Below are positions 35,692-48,800 of a stretch of DNA of 64,000 bases, piece after piece. A program made the translations under genes and the position numbers. Below the pieces are notes generated by a model, which saw only the letters and a program-made list of their open reading frames with translations, did no database searches and was not told the origin of the DNA. The stretch's first letter is position 1; every line of letters starts with the position of its first letter. Source of the DNA: Certhia americana (Eukaryota; Chordata; Aves; Passeriformes; Certhiidae); the NCBI GenBank assembly GCA_018697195.1, contig CM031859.1:54611949-54675948 (forward strand). Direction: 5' to 3'.

Positions 35692-37539
35692 GCTCACCCC
35701 CAACAGAAACCCATCAAAAAATGAGGCAGCTAGCCCTAGTTAAGCTGTGATGGACTTCTCTTGAGAGGTTCTTCCACTTACAGGATTTGATGAGGATAGT
35801 TGTCACATTTTGGGTTGTGACAAGAGGCTACTTTATTTTCTGTTCCTATACACTACAAACTAGCCCTAACACCAACTCTGAAGAAATAGCAACATGAAGT
35901 ATTGGGGAAAAAAAAAAAGTCCCTATAGTGCTCCTCTGTCCCATTTTGCAGTAGCAGTAAGCTCTATTAAATGTTTTGGAGATATGAATGTAAGTAGATC
36001 CTAGTAAATAGCAATTATTATTGACAGCTGAGCCTCAGAAGAAGAGCAGCTCCCAGCCCACAAGATTTCAAATTTTCTGAACAGTTTGTAGGGATCTTGT
36101 TCAAGAAGGCTGGGAGCTAAGGCAAATTGCAGATTCTGATCTTCCCCGGACATTTTTTTTTTCCTGGGAGATATCTGTTCCCAGTCAGCTAGCAGGTGGT
36201 AGTTTTTTTTGAAAAGGGAATGCCTCAGCATAATGCATAAGGAAATCTCTGTATTGGTCTCTCCTGTACCTTTTCTGGGAGTAGGCAAAGGACTAATCTT
36301 CTGGACCACTAACCAGTGATTTCTGGAAACTGCATTTACTTCATATATCAAGCAAATTGAAACTCCACAGCCCAGCTGCATTCAGATTCAGGACTCAGTT
36401 ACCACACAACTCAGTATCTCTCAGTCCAACTGTTTGCCTGTTATAAAGATTCAAATTCATTATTGAATATTGGCATGGCTGAACTCCCATGCAATTGAAA
36501 TTTCAATTCACTGCTCTCTTGTGACCAGTCTCTAGTACAAAGCACACATGCCCCTACACTCACTCTTGCCTTGACTCAGGTCTTGAAATATGTGATAGTG
36601 GAATGTTGCATCTTTTCCTCCTCATCTATTAGATCTCATTCCACACAAGCCAAATCCCCTTCCAAGCGCAATATTATTTATTAGCTCATGATCTATTAAA
36701 TGAGGTCAGCAAGTCACCATCAATAGATTGCAGAGTCTCTACAGTTAACAATGTGATTTATTCTCCTGCTGGGAGGGGAAGAGCAGGGAAGATGGAAGGA
36801 AACCATCTGAACTTTCAAGTTTCAGTGCCCAGTAGCAGATATCTAGAACATCCCACAGAGAACACATCCCATAGAGAAATATTGTGAGCAATGACAATCT
36901 GCAGTAAAAGCAATTTTCCCAGAATCACTAAGCCCACTTGACAAAAAAAAAGCACCTGTTATTTTATGTGATAAAAGTACTTACTTGGAGTTCCTTTATT
37001 CAGAGATTTTATTACTCTAGATCTGAAGTCTAACTGAGATGAAGAGTGTTTTGATTAACCATTTTGCCAACATTTTTGGAAAGACATATTGGACAAAAAT
37101 GGGTCAAGAAAACGAGGCAGGAGCTTTAACAAAACAAAGTAGTTAGCAGCTGACTTGAATTACAGCTGGTGCCCTTGCTTTTCATGTACCAAGCCCCCAA
37201 CACTCCACGTGCTGATTTCCCCCCAGTACTATGTCTCCAGTTCTCAGTAATTTCATCTGGAGTTTCAGGTGCCTATGAGAAGCTCTGCTGCCACTTCTGC
37301 TGGTGCTGGGGTCCACAGACATGTGATGTGCTGCCCCCTCAGCTGTGAATACTCGACAGGTTTATAGTTCCAGCCTCCAACCAGAACTGCCACCTGTGAG
37401 CACTGGATGACTTGAGACAGAAAGTCCTTGGCAGGAGCTAAACCTTAATGAGCTTAAAATGCATTGAGGAGCTTGGCAAATACAAAGCCAGGTCACAGAA
37501 TAAGTAGTTGCAGAAAGTTTCCAGTGCAAAATGCTTACA
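35692..37539. other. Unique sequence, nothing firmly recognised
   Basis: A run of A lies at about 35909-35920. A 126-codon minus-strand frame at 36001-36381 has no known motif. The segment at about 36660-36770 ('tattagctcatgatctatta') is non-repetitive and could be conserved, but this is a guess. Confidence 0.4.
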
Positions 37540-37770
37540 AGACAATTGTTTACATTATCTAGATGGTTTTAATTACAGGAGAGTTCAGACCAGTTGCTTA
37601 AGCTTTCCCAAGGGGTAATTAGTCACCCTGTGAATTTGCATATTTTCCACTGCTGTATTGAGGCAAATCAGCCATACTTATCAGAAGATTGACCTGGCAA
37701 CCTCTCTTCTTGGCAGATTATAGTCTGAGTTTCATCATGGCAGTATCAAGTGTACTAGCAAATGTTCCAC
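37540..37770. promoter_or_regulatory. Candidate conserved non-coding element
   Basis: A repeat-free, motif-dense block. It includes a perfect octamer-type site ATTTGCAT (37634-37641), TAATTAG, TTGCTTAAG and 'caaatcagccatac', and low complexity is absent. The texture resembles vertebrate developmental enhancers. There is no direct evidence beyond this, so it needs a multi-species alignment. Confidence 0.25.
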
Positions 37771-39078
37771 TGCAGGGCTGCAGCAGCCAAACTTTGGGGA
37801 GATGACAGGATTCCTTGTTTTAAATGTAAGAAATTTCAAGCACAGACAGAATGAAGAGGACTTTTTTTACAGCCTCTACTCATGACAGATGTAGTATTTG
37901 TCGACATCTTACAAATAATATTCTACCCTCTGCCACATGCTATACCGACTATGCTTTTAGTTATGCTGAGATTTACTACACTGAATGGAAGTAGATCCAT
38001 TCCCAAAAACATAATTCATCTCAGATAGCTCATTTTATGGTATTTTATCTGCTGTGTTGTTTTGCTTGGACAGGATGCATGGACATACCAACAACTGAGA
38101 TTAGCAGCCATTGTTATTTAAAAATCAAAACCTAACAGACATTAAAAAGTATCAAACACTATCAATATGTAGGAAATTACATATTTGCCTATTCTTATAG
38201 ATTTCACAGTAGAGATAAGTGGGATTTTTCAAATCAGTTGTAAACGGCAGCATTTTTAAAGATTCTTGTATTGTTACATTTTACTCACATCTCCCACCAG
38301 CTTTATATCTATTATCAGAGGAAGGGTTACTTCCACTAGAGAAAAAGGGATAATGGCCATAAATCACACTAAATATAAGCTGAAATAGACACTTAAATAA
38401 ATTAATTACTTTTTTTTCAGAAGTACCTAAAATTTATACTCACCAAAGTAGAAAATTGTAACATGACAACTGACATTATTCAAGTGACATCTAGCTTGGT
38501 TAGTTAGGTTATCCTTGAGCCTTATATACTTGTATTATGAAGTGAAATGCAAGCTAGACAAAGTAGAACATTTTGGATCTTTTATGTTGCTTTTGTTAAT
38601 ATTGAAGTGGAAATCTCTGAATATTCAGAACAAGCCAGTCCTAAATTTTTATATACAAGGAAAAAGACAATTAATGAGCAGCAGACATATTTTCAGATAT
38701 CCTTGTTTTACAAAGCAGGTCAGATTCTGGTATAATATAATAACTTACACATGTATATACATACAGACACACATACATAAACACAGAATATCTCCAATAA
38801 AAACCATATGGCATGCTTAGGCAGATTGTTTTCCATTGTTTTTCATGTGAAAACAAAATGATAAATCTTTTCTTGACATCTGTGCCTTTGCTCTACCATG
38901 AAGCTAACCATTTAGATCAGTTATTATTTTCCCTGGCCCATTTTTAAGCCCCTGCTATCTAGAAAGTCAGGTGTCACCACCGTAACAGTTCCTTTACTCT
39001 GAAATTTAGGGAAAATGTTGATTCTTAGAGAAAAGAACACGTCACCAAATTATCTTCTGCTGATATCCTGCAGCAGAT
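37771..39078. other. Unique sequence, nothing recognised
   Basis: An impure CA/TA tract lies at about 38748-38785. No gene or repeat family is recognised. Confidence 0.45.
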
Positions 39079-39095
39079 GGGGGGGGGGGGGGGGG
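39079..39095. repeat. G17 homopolymer
   Basis: Seventeen consecutive G. It is the longer of two pure G runs in the window and is a likely polymorphic or assembly-error site. Confidence 0.9.
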
Positions 39096-39147
39096 TTATC
39101 TTTAGGATGCTGGTGTCTGCTGACATCTTGGAGCATACACCAGCAGC

Positions 39148-39465
39148 CTATTTGTCTTGTGCAAGGGACAGAACTGAGGGGGGACTCATATTGCACACAT
39201 CATGTTTGTGATAAAGATATCCTCTCTGTAGACTACAGTAGTTGTTAACTACTGACCTCCAAATGCTTCTCATGTTCACACCATCTCCTACAATACAGTT
39301 TCCTCCAAGGAGTAGGACAGAGAGCTGGCCTGGAGCAAGAGCCACTTCTCCATACTCTTCTGCAGGTTCCAGCTGATCTTGCAGGAATTCCTGGCTGAGC
39401 CAGACTTTTTCTCCTTCAGACCATCTGAGCACTGCCAAGACCCTGGCTCTTTTCCTGCCTGCCAC
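39148..39465 (-). pseudogene. Possible decayed exon with TRMU/MnmA-like C-terminal motif
   Basis: A minus-strand frame of about 106 codons that looks coding in its upper two thirds. It contains ARVLAVLRWSEGEKVWLS and, after about 20 residues, ALAPGQLSVLLLGGNCIVGD. From memory, the C-terminal domain of the tRNA 2-thiouridylase family (TRMU in animals, MnmA in bacteria) has the same order of features: a V-W-(V/L)-(T/S) strand, then A-x-G-Q-x-x-V, a G, a Cys and a G. The stretch between the two motifs is about ten residues longer than in that family, and nothing upstream or downstream matches. The frame has no ATG at its start (GTG). A donor-like GGAG|GTCAGT lies near its end. The resemblance may be chance. 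If it is real, this is a divergent or broken copy rather than a working enzyme, because the catalytic part is absent. Confidence 0.18.
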
Positions 39466-40640
39466 ATTGCTTATCAGAGTGCTTATGAATCACACAGCAG
39501 AATGTCTCAGTTGTTGTCTTTTGCCATTCCTCATATTTCACAGTGATTGATGTAAACTCGAGGAGCTGCAGAACCTGATGAACAGCAAGATAGCCAAGGT
39601 GGACGCACTTCTTTTCTCAGTTGAGGTAGAAGCATCTGGATACACACAGCCAATTGGACAATGAAGGGAAATGAGCAAAGTTCAGTAAGTTTTGAATGTA
39701 CATATGCGTAAATTCATTTTTATATGCACTTATTCCTTGCTTTCTGAAATAATATCCACACCACTTATGTTAGATTCAAATATTATATAATAAGAAGAAA
39801 GGTCTTGCAGTTTTCTGGGGTTAGCATGGAAATGAAAGACACTGAAAGGGTGTTTTCTGGAGTGACAAGGGTAAGGAAGAGGCAATTCAGAAGTAGAACT
39901 TTATCTTCATGACATCAATGAGATTCTGTAGCAGCAGAACTTTCATTGCAGCTACAAGCTGTCACTAATGGCTAGATGCTTAAATAGATGATCTAATTTT
40001 TAAATTCAATTTCTTTGAACTTTTTATTATGTATCAATTTCACAAAAAAACCACCCCAATGCTTACTGTAGGTAGCCTTCTGTGAATCAAAAAGAGACAG
40101 TGGAAATGTACTCACATTGTAACACCTAAAATATTAAATTAGGAATAGAGACCTAAAAAGTAAAGTGCTTAGCATGCCATACCTTCTGTTCTTGTTATTT
40201 AACAGAGACATTTTACAGCTTGTGACAAAAATTAATTTCTCCTCTTTAAAATAAATCAAGCATGCCTGCTTTATTTTTATGTGCTTTGTGAAATAAGAGG
40301 TTTTAATGAAGGCTTCAAGAGTCACCCGGAGTGCTTTGGAGTTTCAGTCTTCTAGTACAGCTGGCAAAATTACCATGATATTATTGCTTGCTTTGCCAAA
40401 GAGCTAGGCTGGCTTCTGCTATGGCTCATGATGAATTTTTTAGAGCTGGGTAAAAGCTACCTACTGTGACTGTAGAAGCTGCCTAGAGGGATACCTACCC
40501 AAGAGGGGTACCCTACTCTACATGCAGCAGAGTCAGCTTGGCCCAGTGGCTGCCATGGCCCATCTCAGGTCAGTCACTGGTGGTAGCATGGTCAGGAAGA
40601 CCAAGTCACCACCTCCTTTCTCCTCCACCTTTCTTGGTAC
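39466..40640. other. Unique sequence, nothing recognised
   Basis: No repeat family or gene is seen up to the target-site duplication of the next LTR. Composition is ordinary. Confidence 0.45.
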
Positions 40641-40645
40641 ACAGG

Positions 40646-41513
40646 TATAGGGGGTTGACTCTGTCTGGATGCCAGGCATCCACAAAAACCATTCTATTGC
40701 TCCCCTCCAGAGCAGGATTATAAGAAGAAAAACAGACCTTGAAAACACTTTTACCCCACCCATCCCTCTTTCTCAGCTCTACCTCCTCCTCATCTGCAGC
40801 GCAGGCACCTGGGGATGAGGGGTTATGGTCATTTCATCACACAACTGCCTCACAGTTCTGCAAGAACTTCTCTTGCCTGAATCCCTCATTGGAGAAACTG
40901 TTCTCCACAAACTACTCTAAGATGGGTCACTTTTCCACAAGGTAGAGTCCTTTGAGGACAGGCTGCTCCAGCATGGATTCCCCACAGGGTCACAAATCCC
41001 ACCAGGAAACCTGCTCCACCATGGGCTCTTCTCTCCATGGAGCCTGCTCCAGCACAGGCCTCCTATGGCTTCACAGACTCCTCTCAGGCATCCACCTGCT
41101 CCAGGGTCCTCCACAGGCTGCAGGTGGATCTTTGCATCCCTGTGATCCTCCATGGGCTGCAGGGACAGAGCTGCTTCACCGTGGTCTGCACCAGGGGCTG
41201 CAGTGGAATCTCAGTTCCCCTTCTTTCTCCACTGACCTTGGGATCTGAATAGCTGCTCCTCTCCCATATTCTCACTGCTCTTCACTGGCTGCAATTACAT
41301 CTGCCCAAGAACCTTTTTTTTACTTCTTTTTCTTAGATCTGTTATCCCAGAGGTGTCCCTACAATTTCTGGTTGGCCCAGCCTTGGCCAGCAGCTTGTTT
41401 GTCTTGGAGTCGCCCAGCACTGGCTCTGCTGGACATAGAAGAAGCTTCTGGAAGCTTCTCACAGAAGCCACTCTGTAGCCCTCCTACAACAAAAGCTTGG
41501 CGATACAAACTCA
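40646..41513 (-). mobile_element. Solo LTR of an avian ERVL-type retrovirus (minus strand)
   Basis: An 868-base LTR in minus orientation, flanked by a perfect 5-bp duplication ACAGG (40641-40645 and 41514-41518). On the minus strand it starts TGAGTTTGTATCGCC and ends near 'ggcatccagacagagtcaac' and CCCTATA. The canonical terminal CA has mutated to TA. Its body carries the phrases typical of the common avian ERVL LTR, such as 'tctgggataac', repeats of 'tgctggagcag' and 'cctgcagcccatggagga', and 'gtgcctgcgctgcag'. It lacks a clear AATAAA where the family usually has one, so that part seems deleted. There is no internal viral sequence on either side. Open frames across it are products of its GC-rich repeats. 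Confidence 0.9.
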
Positions 41514-41518
41514 ACAGG

Positions 41519-42231
41519 TTGTAAATTCATTGACCTTCTATTCTGCTTGTACAGCAGCAAACACAGTGAACGTCAACATTTGCAGATACAAGAACTACAG
41601 CCTAAATAAAGGCAATTCCTTCCAAATAAAAGTTTAGATGTTTTGCAGGTATATTAATAGTAGAAAAAAAAAGTGATAGATCACACTAAGCTGAGAAATT
41701 ATTTAGTTTTCATAGAGCATGTGGAGAATGCTTACACCACAAGGCTCTACTCACAAATGAAATTTGTTGTAGTGGCAATCAAACTGCACATGGTTGCAGT
41801 TCTGTTTCCTGTTTGCAGGTAACTGTTTTCTGGTGAGTGAATGTGATGGGGATGTCTCCATCTGCACAATACAGAAGTTCATTGGCATTTAACTCAACCC
41901 AAAACTATCCCTTCACAGAATTCTCAATACCTAGTTAGGAACATGGACATATGAATAATTTTAAACAAACACAGGAGATCTACAAAGCTTTAGCAAAGAT
42001 TCCTTCCTATTGACAGAGCTAAATCTACCTCCCACTAGGACAGAGAAGGGCTTATGTATGTAGTACTGTTGGTTAATCCAACAAACACTTTGAAACACGG
42101 TAACAGCCCGAGACTAAAGAGCACAGTTTACTTGTGAACATATTTCCAGTGAACATGATATAAAGAAGTATTTTTCCTGCTTAATGTCACGCAAATTAAA
42201 GGAAGGGTATTCCGTACCTTTGTTTAAACCA
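41519..42231. other. Unique sequence, nothing recognised
   Basis: Ordinary AT-leaning sequence between the solo LTR and an AT-rich tract. Confidence 0.45.
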
Positions 42232-42325
42232 TGAATAAATATAGAATAATTATTAAAAAATATTAGAATAATAAAATATTATTATTATATTTATTATTAG
42301 AATAAATATTAGAATAATAACAAAA
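42232..42325. repeat. AT-rich (AAT/ATT)n low-complexity tract
   Basis: Composed almost only of A and T, with repeated 'attagaataat' and 'attattatt' phrases. The repeated phrase suggests slippage-driven growth. Confidence 0.85.
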
Positions 42326-45300
42326 TCATGCATAACCCAAGAGCTGCAAAAGGCACTTCAAAAAAATCCTAATGGCTCCTCCACCTCCCCCTTCTTGAGT
42401 CACTGTCACCTGCCTCAAAACTGCATCTGGAAAAAGGACAGAAGTGCAGCCTCCTGAAAGTACTTGTTTTGCTGCAGTTGGCATGGGAGCACTGGGCAAG
42501 AGTTCAACTCCAGGCATCAGTTTAAGATTACATAAAGTCAATTCTCTTCATTGTTTCTGCTGATCTTTAAGCAGTTAGAAAAGAGTCAGTGTGACTTGAT
42601 TCCTTTGAATGGAAAATAGCACAATGGTTCCATGATGGAAATGGTTGTGCTGATTAGGAAATCAGTTTTCCGTCACGAAAGCTAACATGTGGCCACACTT
42701 CCATGCAAGTATGAAATGCCATGTGGTTACTTTTCCTTTTTAGGCAGCCAAAACTCTTGAGCCAAAGCCCTCAACTCTTCCTTGATACAGAGGATTTTCT
42801 GTATAATGTGGATTCCAGAGCTGTTTGAAGACCAGGGTTTTGGGAAAGTCATCATAAGCTGTCTGTTTACCTCTGGATTTTACCTTGAAGATGACTGACA
42901 TTCTAAAAGAATCCTACTAATTTCTGTCTTTTCACCAATTCATACAAGCAAACAATCCTTTCCTCTTAGTGGCTGAACCAGATTGTCTTGAAATAATAAA
43001 ATCTAACCAAGGGAGCACAGTAAATTATTTTGCAAGCATCAGTACAGGGGAATCAAGGAACTATCTCAGTTCCTGTTCCTAATGGCATGTGCTCCATCAT
43101 CTGTAAATCACAACACTTATGGAGTGATACCCACCGGCTGTGCTGGAGGAAGAAAAGCACATTGTTTGGTATCTTGTACCAAAAGCAGGTGAGAGGCATG
43201 CAAAGGGTATGTATGGTATTAATGTACGGATGTCACGTTGCAGCAGGGGCCATGGCAGGTCATGAAGGGCAGGTCTTACAGCCTTCATCTTTGCTGCCTT
43301 ATTACATCTGTACAGCTGCCCAAAATGGGATTTCAGTTGAGGTCATTATGATGCTTACTCCTCCTTTCTGACCCATCTTATGTTGCAATTAGCCTAAGTA
43401 TCTTTCTCATCTCCTATTATTTATGAAAATTGCAGAAAGTTAAGTATCTTTGCAGCATACAGTCCAGACAAAACAGCTTCAAGTCAGACAGTGATTACAA
43501 AAAAAAGTTGATGGTGCTTAGTCTAGGGGCACACAGTTATACAGAGTACTCATGTAAGCTTGTATTTCTCCAGGAAGCCAAACTAAGGCTGAAAAATCCC
43601 AGGCTGTTCAGGCTGTTCACACTGGATCTGTTTTGGTTTTGGGTTTTTTTCAATGATATAACCACCTAACATCATTTATTGCTAAGTTAAAACACTGATC
43701 AACTGAAAATGAAATATTTAAGGGGTTTCTTTTTAGATAATTTAACCAGTAAAATCAGAACAAGAAGCTGAAATTCTTTGAAAATGTACCCATAAACATG
43801 TTTCAATTTTTTTTCTTTTTTTGTGTAACACAACTCTTTGACTTCAGCTGATTGATTCAAATGCAAACTGCTTGCATTAGATCCAACTTCACAAATAGTT
43901 TCCATTCTCCCTGAATGCACTTTCTGGCAAAACAATTCCTTTCAGCTCTGTCGGCTCCAAACATTTCAATGTCATCACTCTTAAAAGCAAAGTGTATGAG
44001 GACATTACATAAACGATAGCTAAACACAAAGAAGGAACAAAGCTGCATAAAGTTGTGGAGGAGGTAAGGAATCTTGAATTAATTTTATTCTAAATTCATT
44101 CAGATTGGAAAACTTAGGGAGGTGGTCCTTATGTGCCTTCATGAGAGGGGCAATGAATTTTTTATTTGAGGACTGAGAGAGGATTTTCCTCCCTGCTTTT
44201 GCCACAGTTGTATTCTGCCCAGAAGTAACTGGTATTGAGAAATTCCCATGTTTTTAATTTCTGACAAAAACCATAGAGACTAGTTTCTGTCTCCTTGTGT
44301 CCTGCTGCAGCTGATGAAGCTTGGTGGTGCCAGCAGAGCATCAGGAGCTTCTTGTTGGTCCCATGCATCAGGCCACAGGGAAAGCTTGGTGCACTGTGCA
44401 AGGTGAGCCTGCTACCCTCCAGACCCACCCCTTACTTCTCAGCTCTGTGTGGTGTGGTGCCAGGGGACAATGGGCCACTTTAGGGCTGAAATTCAGCAGC
44501 TTGTAAGGAGGAAAGTCCTGACAGGGAATGCAAGAGCCACACTGTATGCCCATTTTGGGGGGAGGGATTACAGCAGTGCAAGTTTTATCTCTCTTAGTCA
44601 CGCTTGCACAGACAGTTCAACATCTCTGAGAACCTGCTAGACCCAAAGATCAGCTGAAGCATGCAAATCTTCTCCATGTGACTGCTGTTTGGCAAACCTT
44701 CCTTCAATTCAATTATAAATTACAGTGCAGGAGCAGGAAACGAAAAAACAAGCTCCAAACAATCTAGCAAAGAGCCAAGTCCGGTCTTTACATAATAACC
44801 ATGTTTTTGAAAATACTTGAAAGCAAAGGCTGAACAAATCAAAGATCACAGAACAGCAGGAGTATACTTTCTTTTGCCCTGTTCACTCTACTATGCAACT
44901 TTCTGACCAAATATTGCTAGAACTGGCTCTTACTGGCATCAACAGGTGATTAACTGAGTATACACACTTATGAGATGAATTTCTAATCTTTAAAAAAAAC
45001 CAGCACTATTGCCTTGCTTCCAAACAAGGGATGACAGAGGTTTAGAGAAAGAAAGTGCAGTGCACTCATTAACTAAGAGGATTAGAAATCCTAAGGTCCA
45101 GACAAGTTCAAATAACACTTTTTTTCACAATATTGGATTTGATAAGCCTATGTCAACTAGAAAAACACCCTAAATCATAACCAAGCACTAGACTAAGAAA
45201 AATAATGTGATTTCCAAGAAATATAGGACAAAAAGGTTCAACAGACTTTTATAAAGAATGTTTGGGAACCAAGAGTAAAAGTTGTTGAAAACTTTCTGTT

Positions 45301-45732
45301 AGAAAACTACTGTGTTAGGAAGTAGTGATTTAAGGAAACCTAAACATTTCACAGGAATGTAAATAACTGTTGGACCATTTTTCTAGGACTTCATAAACAT
45401 ACTTGTGCAGCATCTGATGGACTTGTGTACAAACAGGGAGTCAAAATGAAACATTTGACAAAGTAATTTTGCAAGGCACTTTTGATATTCTGTGGGCCAT
45501 ATTTTGCCAGATTTGGGCTAAAAAATAAAATTTGAAATGTTTGTATTTTTCACAACATAGAATGAACATAATCCTTTGCGAACCAAGAGACAGATGAGTA
45601 GGTTTGTTAGCAGTCACTGCCACTCCAAATACTCTTTAGAGACTTCTGAAAAATTGTTCAGAGAGAGGCAGTGAAGAGAGTTTCAAATTTTCAGAGTTTA
45701 CCATGGCAAATGGGGAGATTTCTTCAATAGGA
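42326..45732. other. Unique sequence, nothing firmly recognised
   Basis: Short frames at 43030-43371 (plus) and around 44160-44640 (both strands) show no family motif. The segment at about 42600-42745 is repeat-free and motif-dense and could be conserved. No repeat family is recognised until the CR1 piece. Confidence 0.4.
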
Positions 45733-45860
45733 CGGTGGTGAGGCACTGGGAAGTATTCAAAGATGGGGCTTTGAGCAACATGGTCTAATGGCAGGGGGTT
45801 TGGAACTAGATGGTCTTCAAGGTCCCGTCCAAACCAAAGCACTGCGTGATTCTATGATAT
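45733..45860 (+). mobile_element. CR1 LINE, 3' end with internal deletion
   Basis: Begins 'ggtggtgaggcactgg' from the ORF2 C-terminal end, jumps to 'ggctttgagcaacatggtct', then runs through 'ggaactagatggtcttcaag' and 'gtcccgtccaaacc' to the tail 'gtgattctatgata'. Compared with the usual CR1 3' end, roughly 50-60 bases seem missing after 'gcactgg'. It encodes nothing intact. Confidence 0.9.
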
Positions 45861-48800
45861 CCTAGTCAACTGCAAAAAGAATACCCATGATTATATGGTC
45901 AAGCAACTAATAAGAAAGAGCACAAAACAAAAATACCATCAAAACAACATCAGATCACCAGGTTATGAAGACAGACAATCTCTAAGGTAGACCATATAAT
46001 ATTGTTACTGTGGTTCCAGAACAATTAAGAGTTATTGAAACTACATTGTATTGAGACTACAACTAATTTTACATCTTCCTTTGTTTGTGTTTTTCCAGGT
46101 TATAAGAATGGCTGAATCAAATGACAGTGTGACAGTTCTATCCAAATTTCTGTGTAATATACACAGATGAGGAATTTGATCTTGAAGGTGTGGAGAGCTA
46201 TGCCTCACGGATGCATGACAGCCTCTTGGAAAACTGTGTGCAAAATTCAAATATGTACTACTACTATAGGCAGCTTACATAAAATATAACTTTTTTTTTT
46301 TCAACTTATTTTCCCATGACAAGTTTTTTACTATTTAATTGCACACATTTAATGTAATCTTCATGTATTGCTGCAACATGGTATCTGCTTTCATCTCTTA
46401 GTCATAGCCTCAGAGGATCAGTTCTGCTCCATTTAGGACCAAAATCTGGACTGTACGTAGGGTTGTGCTGACAGCACAGAGAGTGACACAACCAAAAGAT
46501 TTTGGAGTGAGCTTTGCATTGAAGTTCTTTAACGTACAAAACAACTGGAAAGCACTCATGGTAGCACAGAGTTCAGACAGGCTGGTTTATCAGGCTCCTA
46601 AGATGACTAGCCGTGTATCTGTGTCTCCCTCTCCAGCAGTGTAGACATAGCTTACTGTGTCATAGGGAATTCAGAAGAACCGTAAAATAGCACAAAAAAA
46701 AATACTTGAAGTCATGCTTAACAGGTTTCAGTTCAGTTGGGACAGCGTTTATCTCCATTACACCCTTTGCAAATAAGCTATTTGTCTTAAGCAATACTTA
46801 ATCCTTTTTCAGTGTATCTGGGGTGGGCACCTGCTTACATAAGTAAGTGTAACACCAGTGTGTGCAGGAGGGCCTTTCCAGGGTGTTACAGATTGTGTCT
46901 CATTAGCCTGTAATTCTGTGCAGTAGAAGGGGATCAGTGAATTAAAGCTTCCTCTTTTGTTCCTAGTCCACTGCAATGCAAACCCAACAAAAGCACAGTC
47001 TGGGAGAAACAAGGATAAGTCAGAATGTCAGCAAAACCACACTTGCTTTCTCAGAGGGCCTCAGAAACTTATTTGTTTAGGGCTTTTACTATGAAGGAGA
47101 TGATACAGAAAGGTCAGGCTTGCCTGTAGACACCCTCCTGCTTTTCTACACAGCAGGTAGCTTTGTTTCCCTGCCAGAGCACACGGCCTGTCAGAAACAG
47201 GGACACTGTTTTTTTAAAAAATTATGCCATACATACAACTCTGTGGTGACTGAGGGAGTGCATTTAGAGGCAACCTCCTAGTCACCTGACAAAATTCACC
47301 CCTAAGGTTCTGTATCAAATTATCATCTACTCCAGAGCTCACTGAAAGCAGCAACACAAAACCAAGATGTAACACAGGTCATTGTGTTACAGCAGTTATA
47401 ATCAAACTATTGTTAATTCTGTAACTGAGTTCATGGAAAAGGAGATTTGAAAAAGAGGGTTAAGAGTAGGTTTAGAAAACTTAAGCATATACCTAATCTG
47501 TCTGGGAAAATTCTTAATGTACTTTGCACATTTTTGAAGCTGTCTGTGACCTTAACGTCAGAGCAACAGAGTCTGGAGGTATGTAATTAATGTTTCCATT
47601 TATAAAAAAACACAGAAAAGTTTATATTTAAAGCTGTCTGTTTCTATGCTAAATATATGTACAAAAGTATAATATATGTTGTGTGTTTGTGTAAAACAAT
47701 AAACCAATATAACCAATAAAACAATATTGTTTGGTAATGAGGTTGCCACTTGCCAGATCATTGTAAAAATTTCAAGGCCAGGCTTCAAGAGCTCTGCCTG
47801 ACCTTTCTACCAAAAATATGAAAAGAAATGGGCATTGACCACTTCTACATCACTAGGAACCTACTTTTCAGCTGACATTAAGCCATAGAAACAGTGGGAG
47901 TATGACAATCTGATGAGATGCTGCTTTCTGACACTCTCCTATAGTGACTCCAGGTTTATGTTGTATGACCTAGCTGTCTGGTTTTTGTATCACTCTCCAT
48001 CTCTGACAAATAGCTGCTTCCAAATGGCCTTCAAGACAGCCAGAGAGGAGAGGAGTTTCCTACAGTCTCCTAGGAGTTCACAGATATTTGCTCAATGAAC
48101 TGCCACTTAAAACCAGATAAAGGACAGTCTGGAAAACAGACTACACTGCATCCCTGCTTGTCCATCACTTGCTGGGCAAAGGTGGTGATACTAAGCTAAC
48201 ACTAGCTTGATTGATTAAAAGTGGGCTATGGCACAGGTCCACATTTGGCTATACTTCTTGATAAACATCACAGCCATCCTAAGAAGCAGTTTGTTAATCT
48301 GTTGGTGTGCAAGGTATACTCTGAAAATATTTGGAGGCTGGGTCATCACCAGAGGATGTGATGGAAGAATATACAGGGTGGGATTTAGCTGAGCAGGGAC
48401 TGTAGTAAAAAGTTGAGATTCCCACATGAACTGGTGATAACTACCAAATCATTACAGGTGTTTTGAATATCTAAGCATCTGGCTTTCTGTTAGGGTTGAG
48501 TGTTACGTTGTCTTCAACTTTTCCCAAAACTCCTAGGAATAAAACTCTCTTTGAGGCTCCAGTCATCTTCCAAGCACGATGTAAATTCTCATAAGGGTAC
48601 AAAAGCTATGATGAGGTGAAATTATAGCCAAAATTCAAGCTCATGGACTTATTTCCTTAGAAAACCAGACTATCAAGCCTGTCCAGGAGCTTAGGTACTT
48701 TCAGGATTTGACAGGAGGTAAGCAGGAGTTCCAAACTTACTTAAATATTTATCCAAGTACTTCCCTTTCTAATGTGTACCTGACTACTACGTAAGTCCCT

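Noticed and set aside
36001..36381. 126-codon minus-strand frame
   Set aside because: No recognisable motif, no splice context, ordinary composition.
40533..41275. Several overlapping open frames on both strands
   Set aside because: They fall inside or at the edge of the ERVL-type LTR, whose internal short repeats keep frames open. No viral gene is present.
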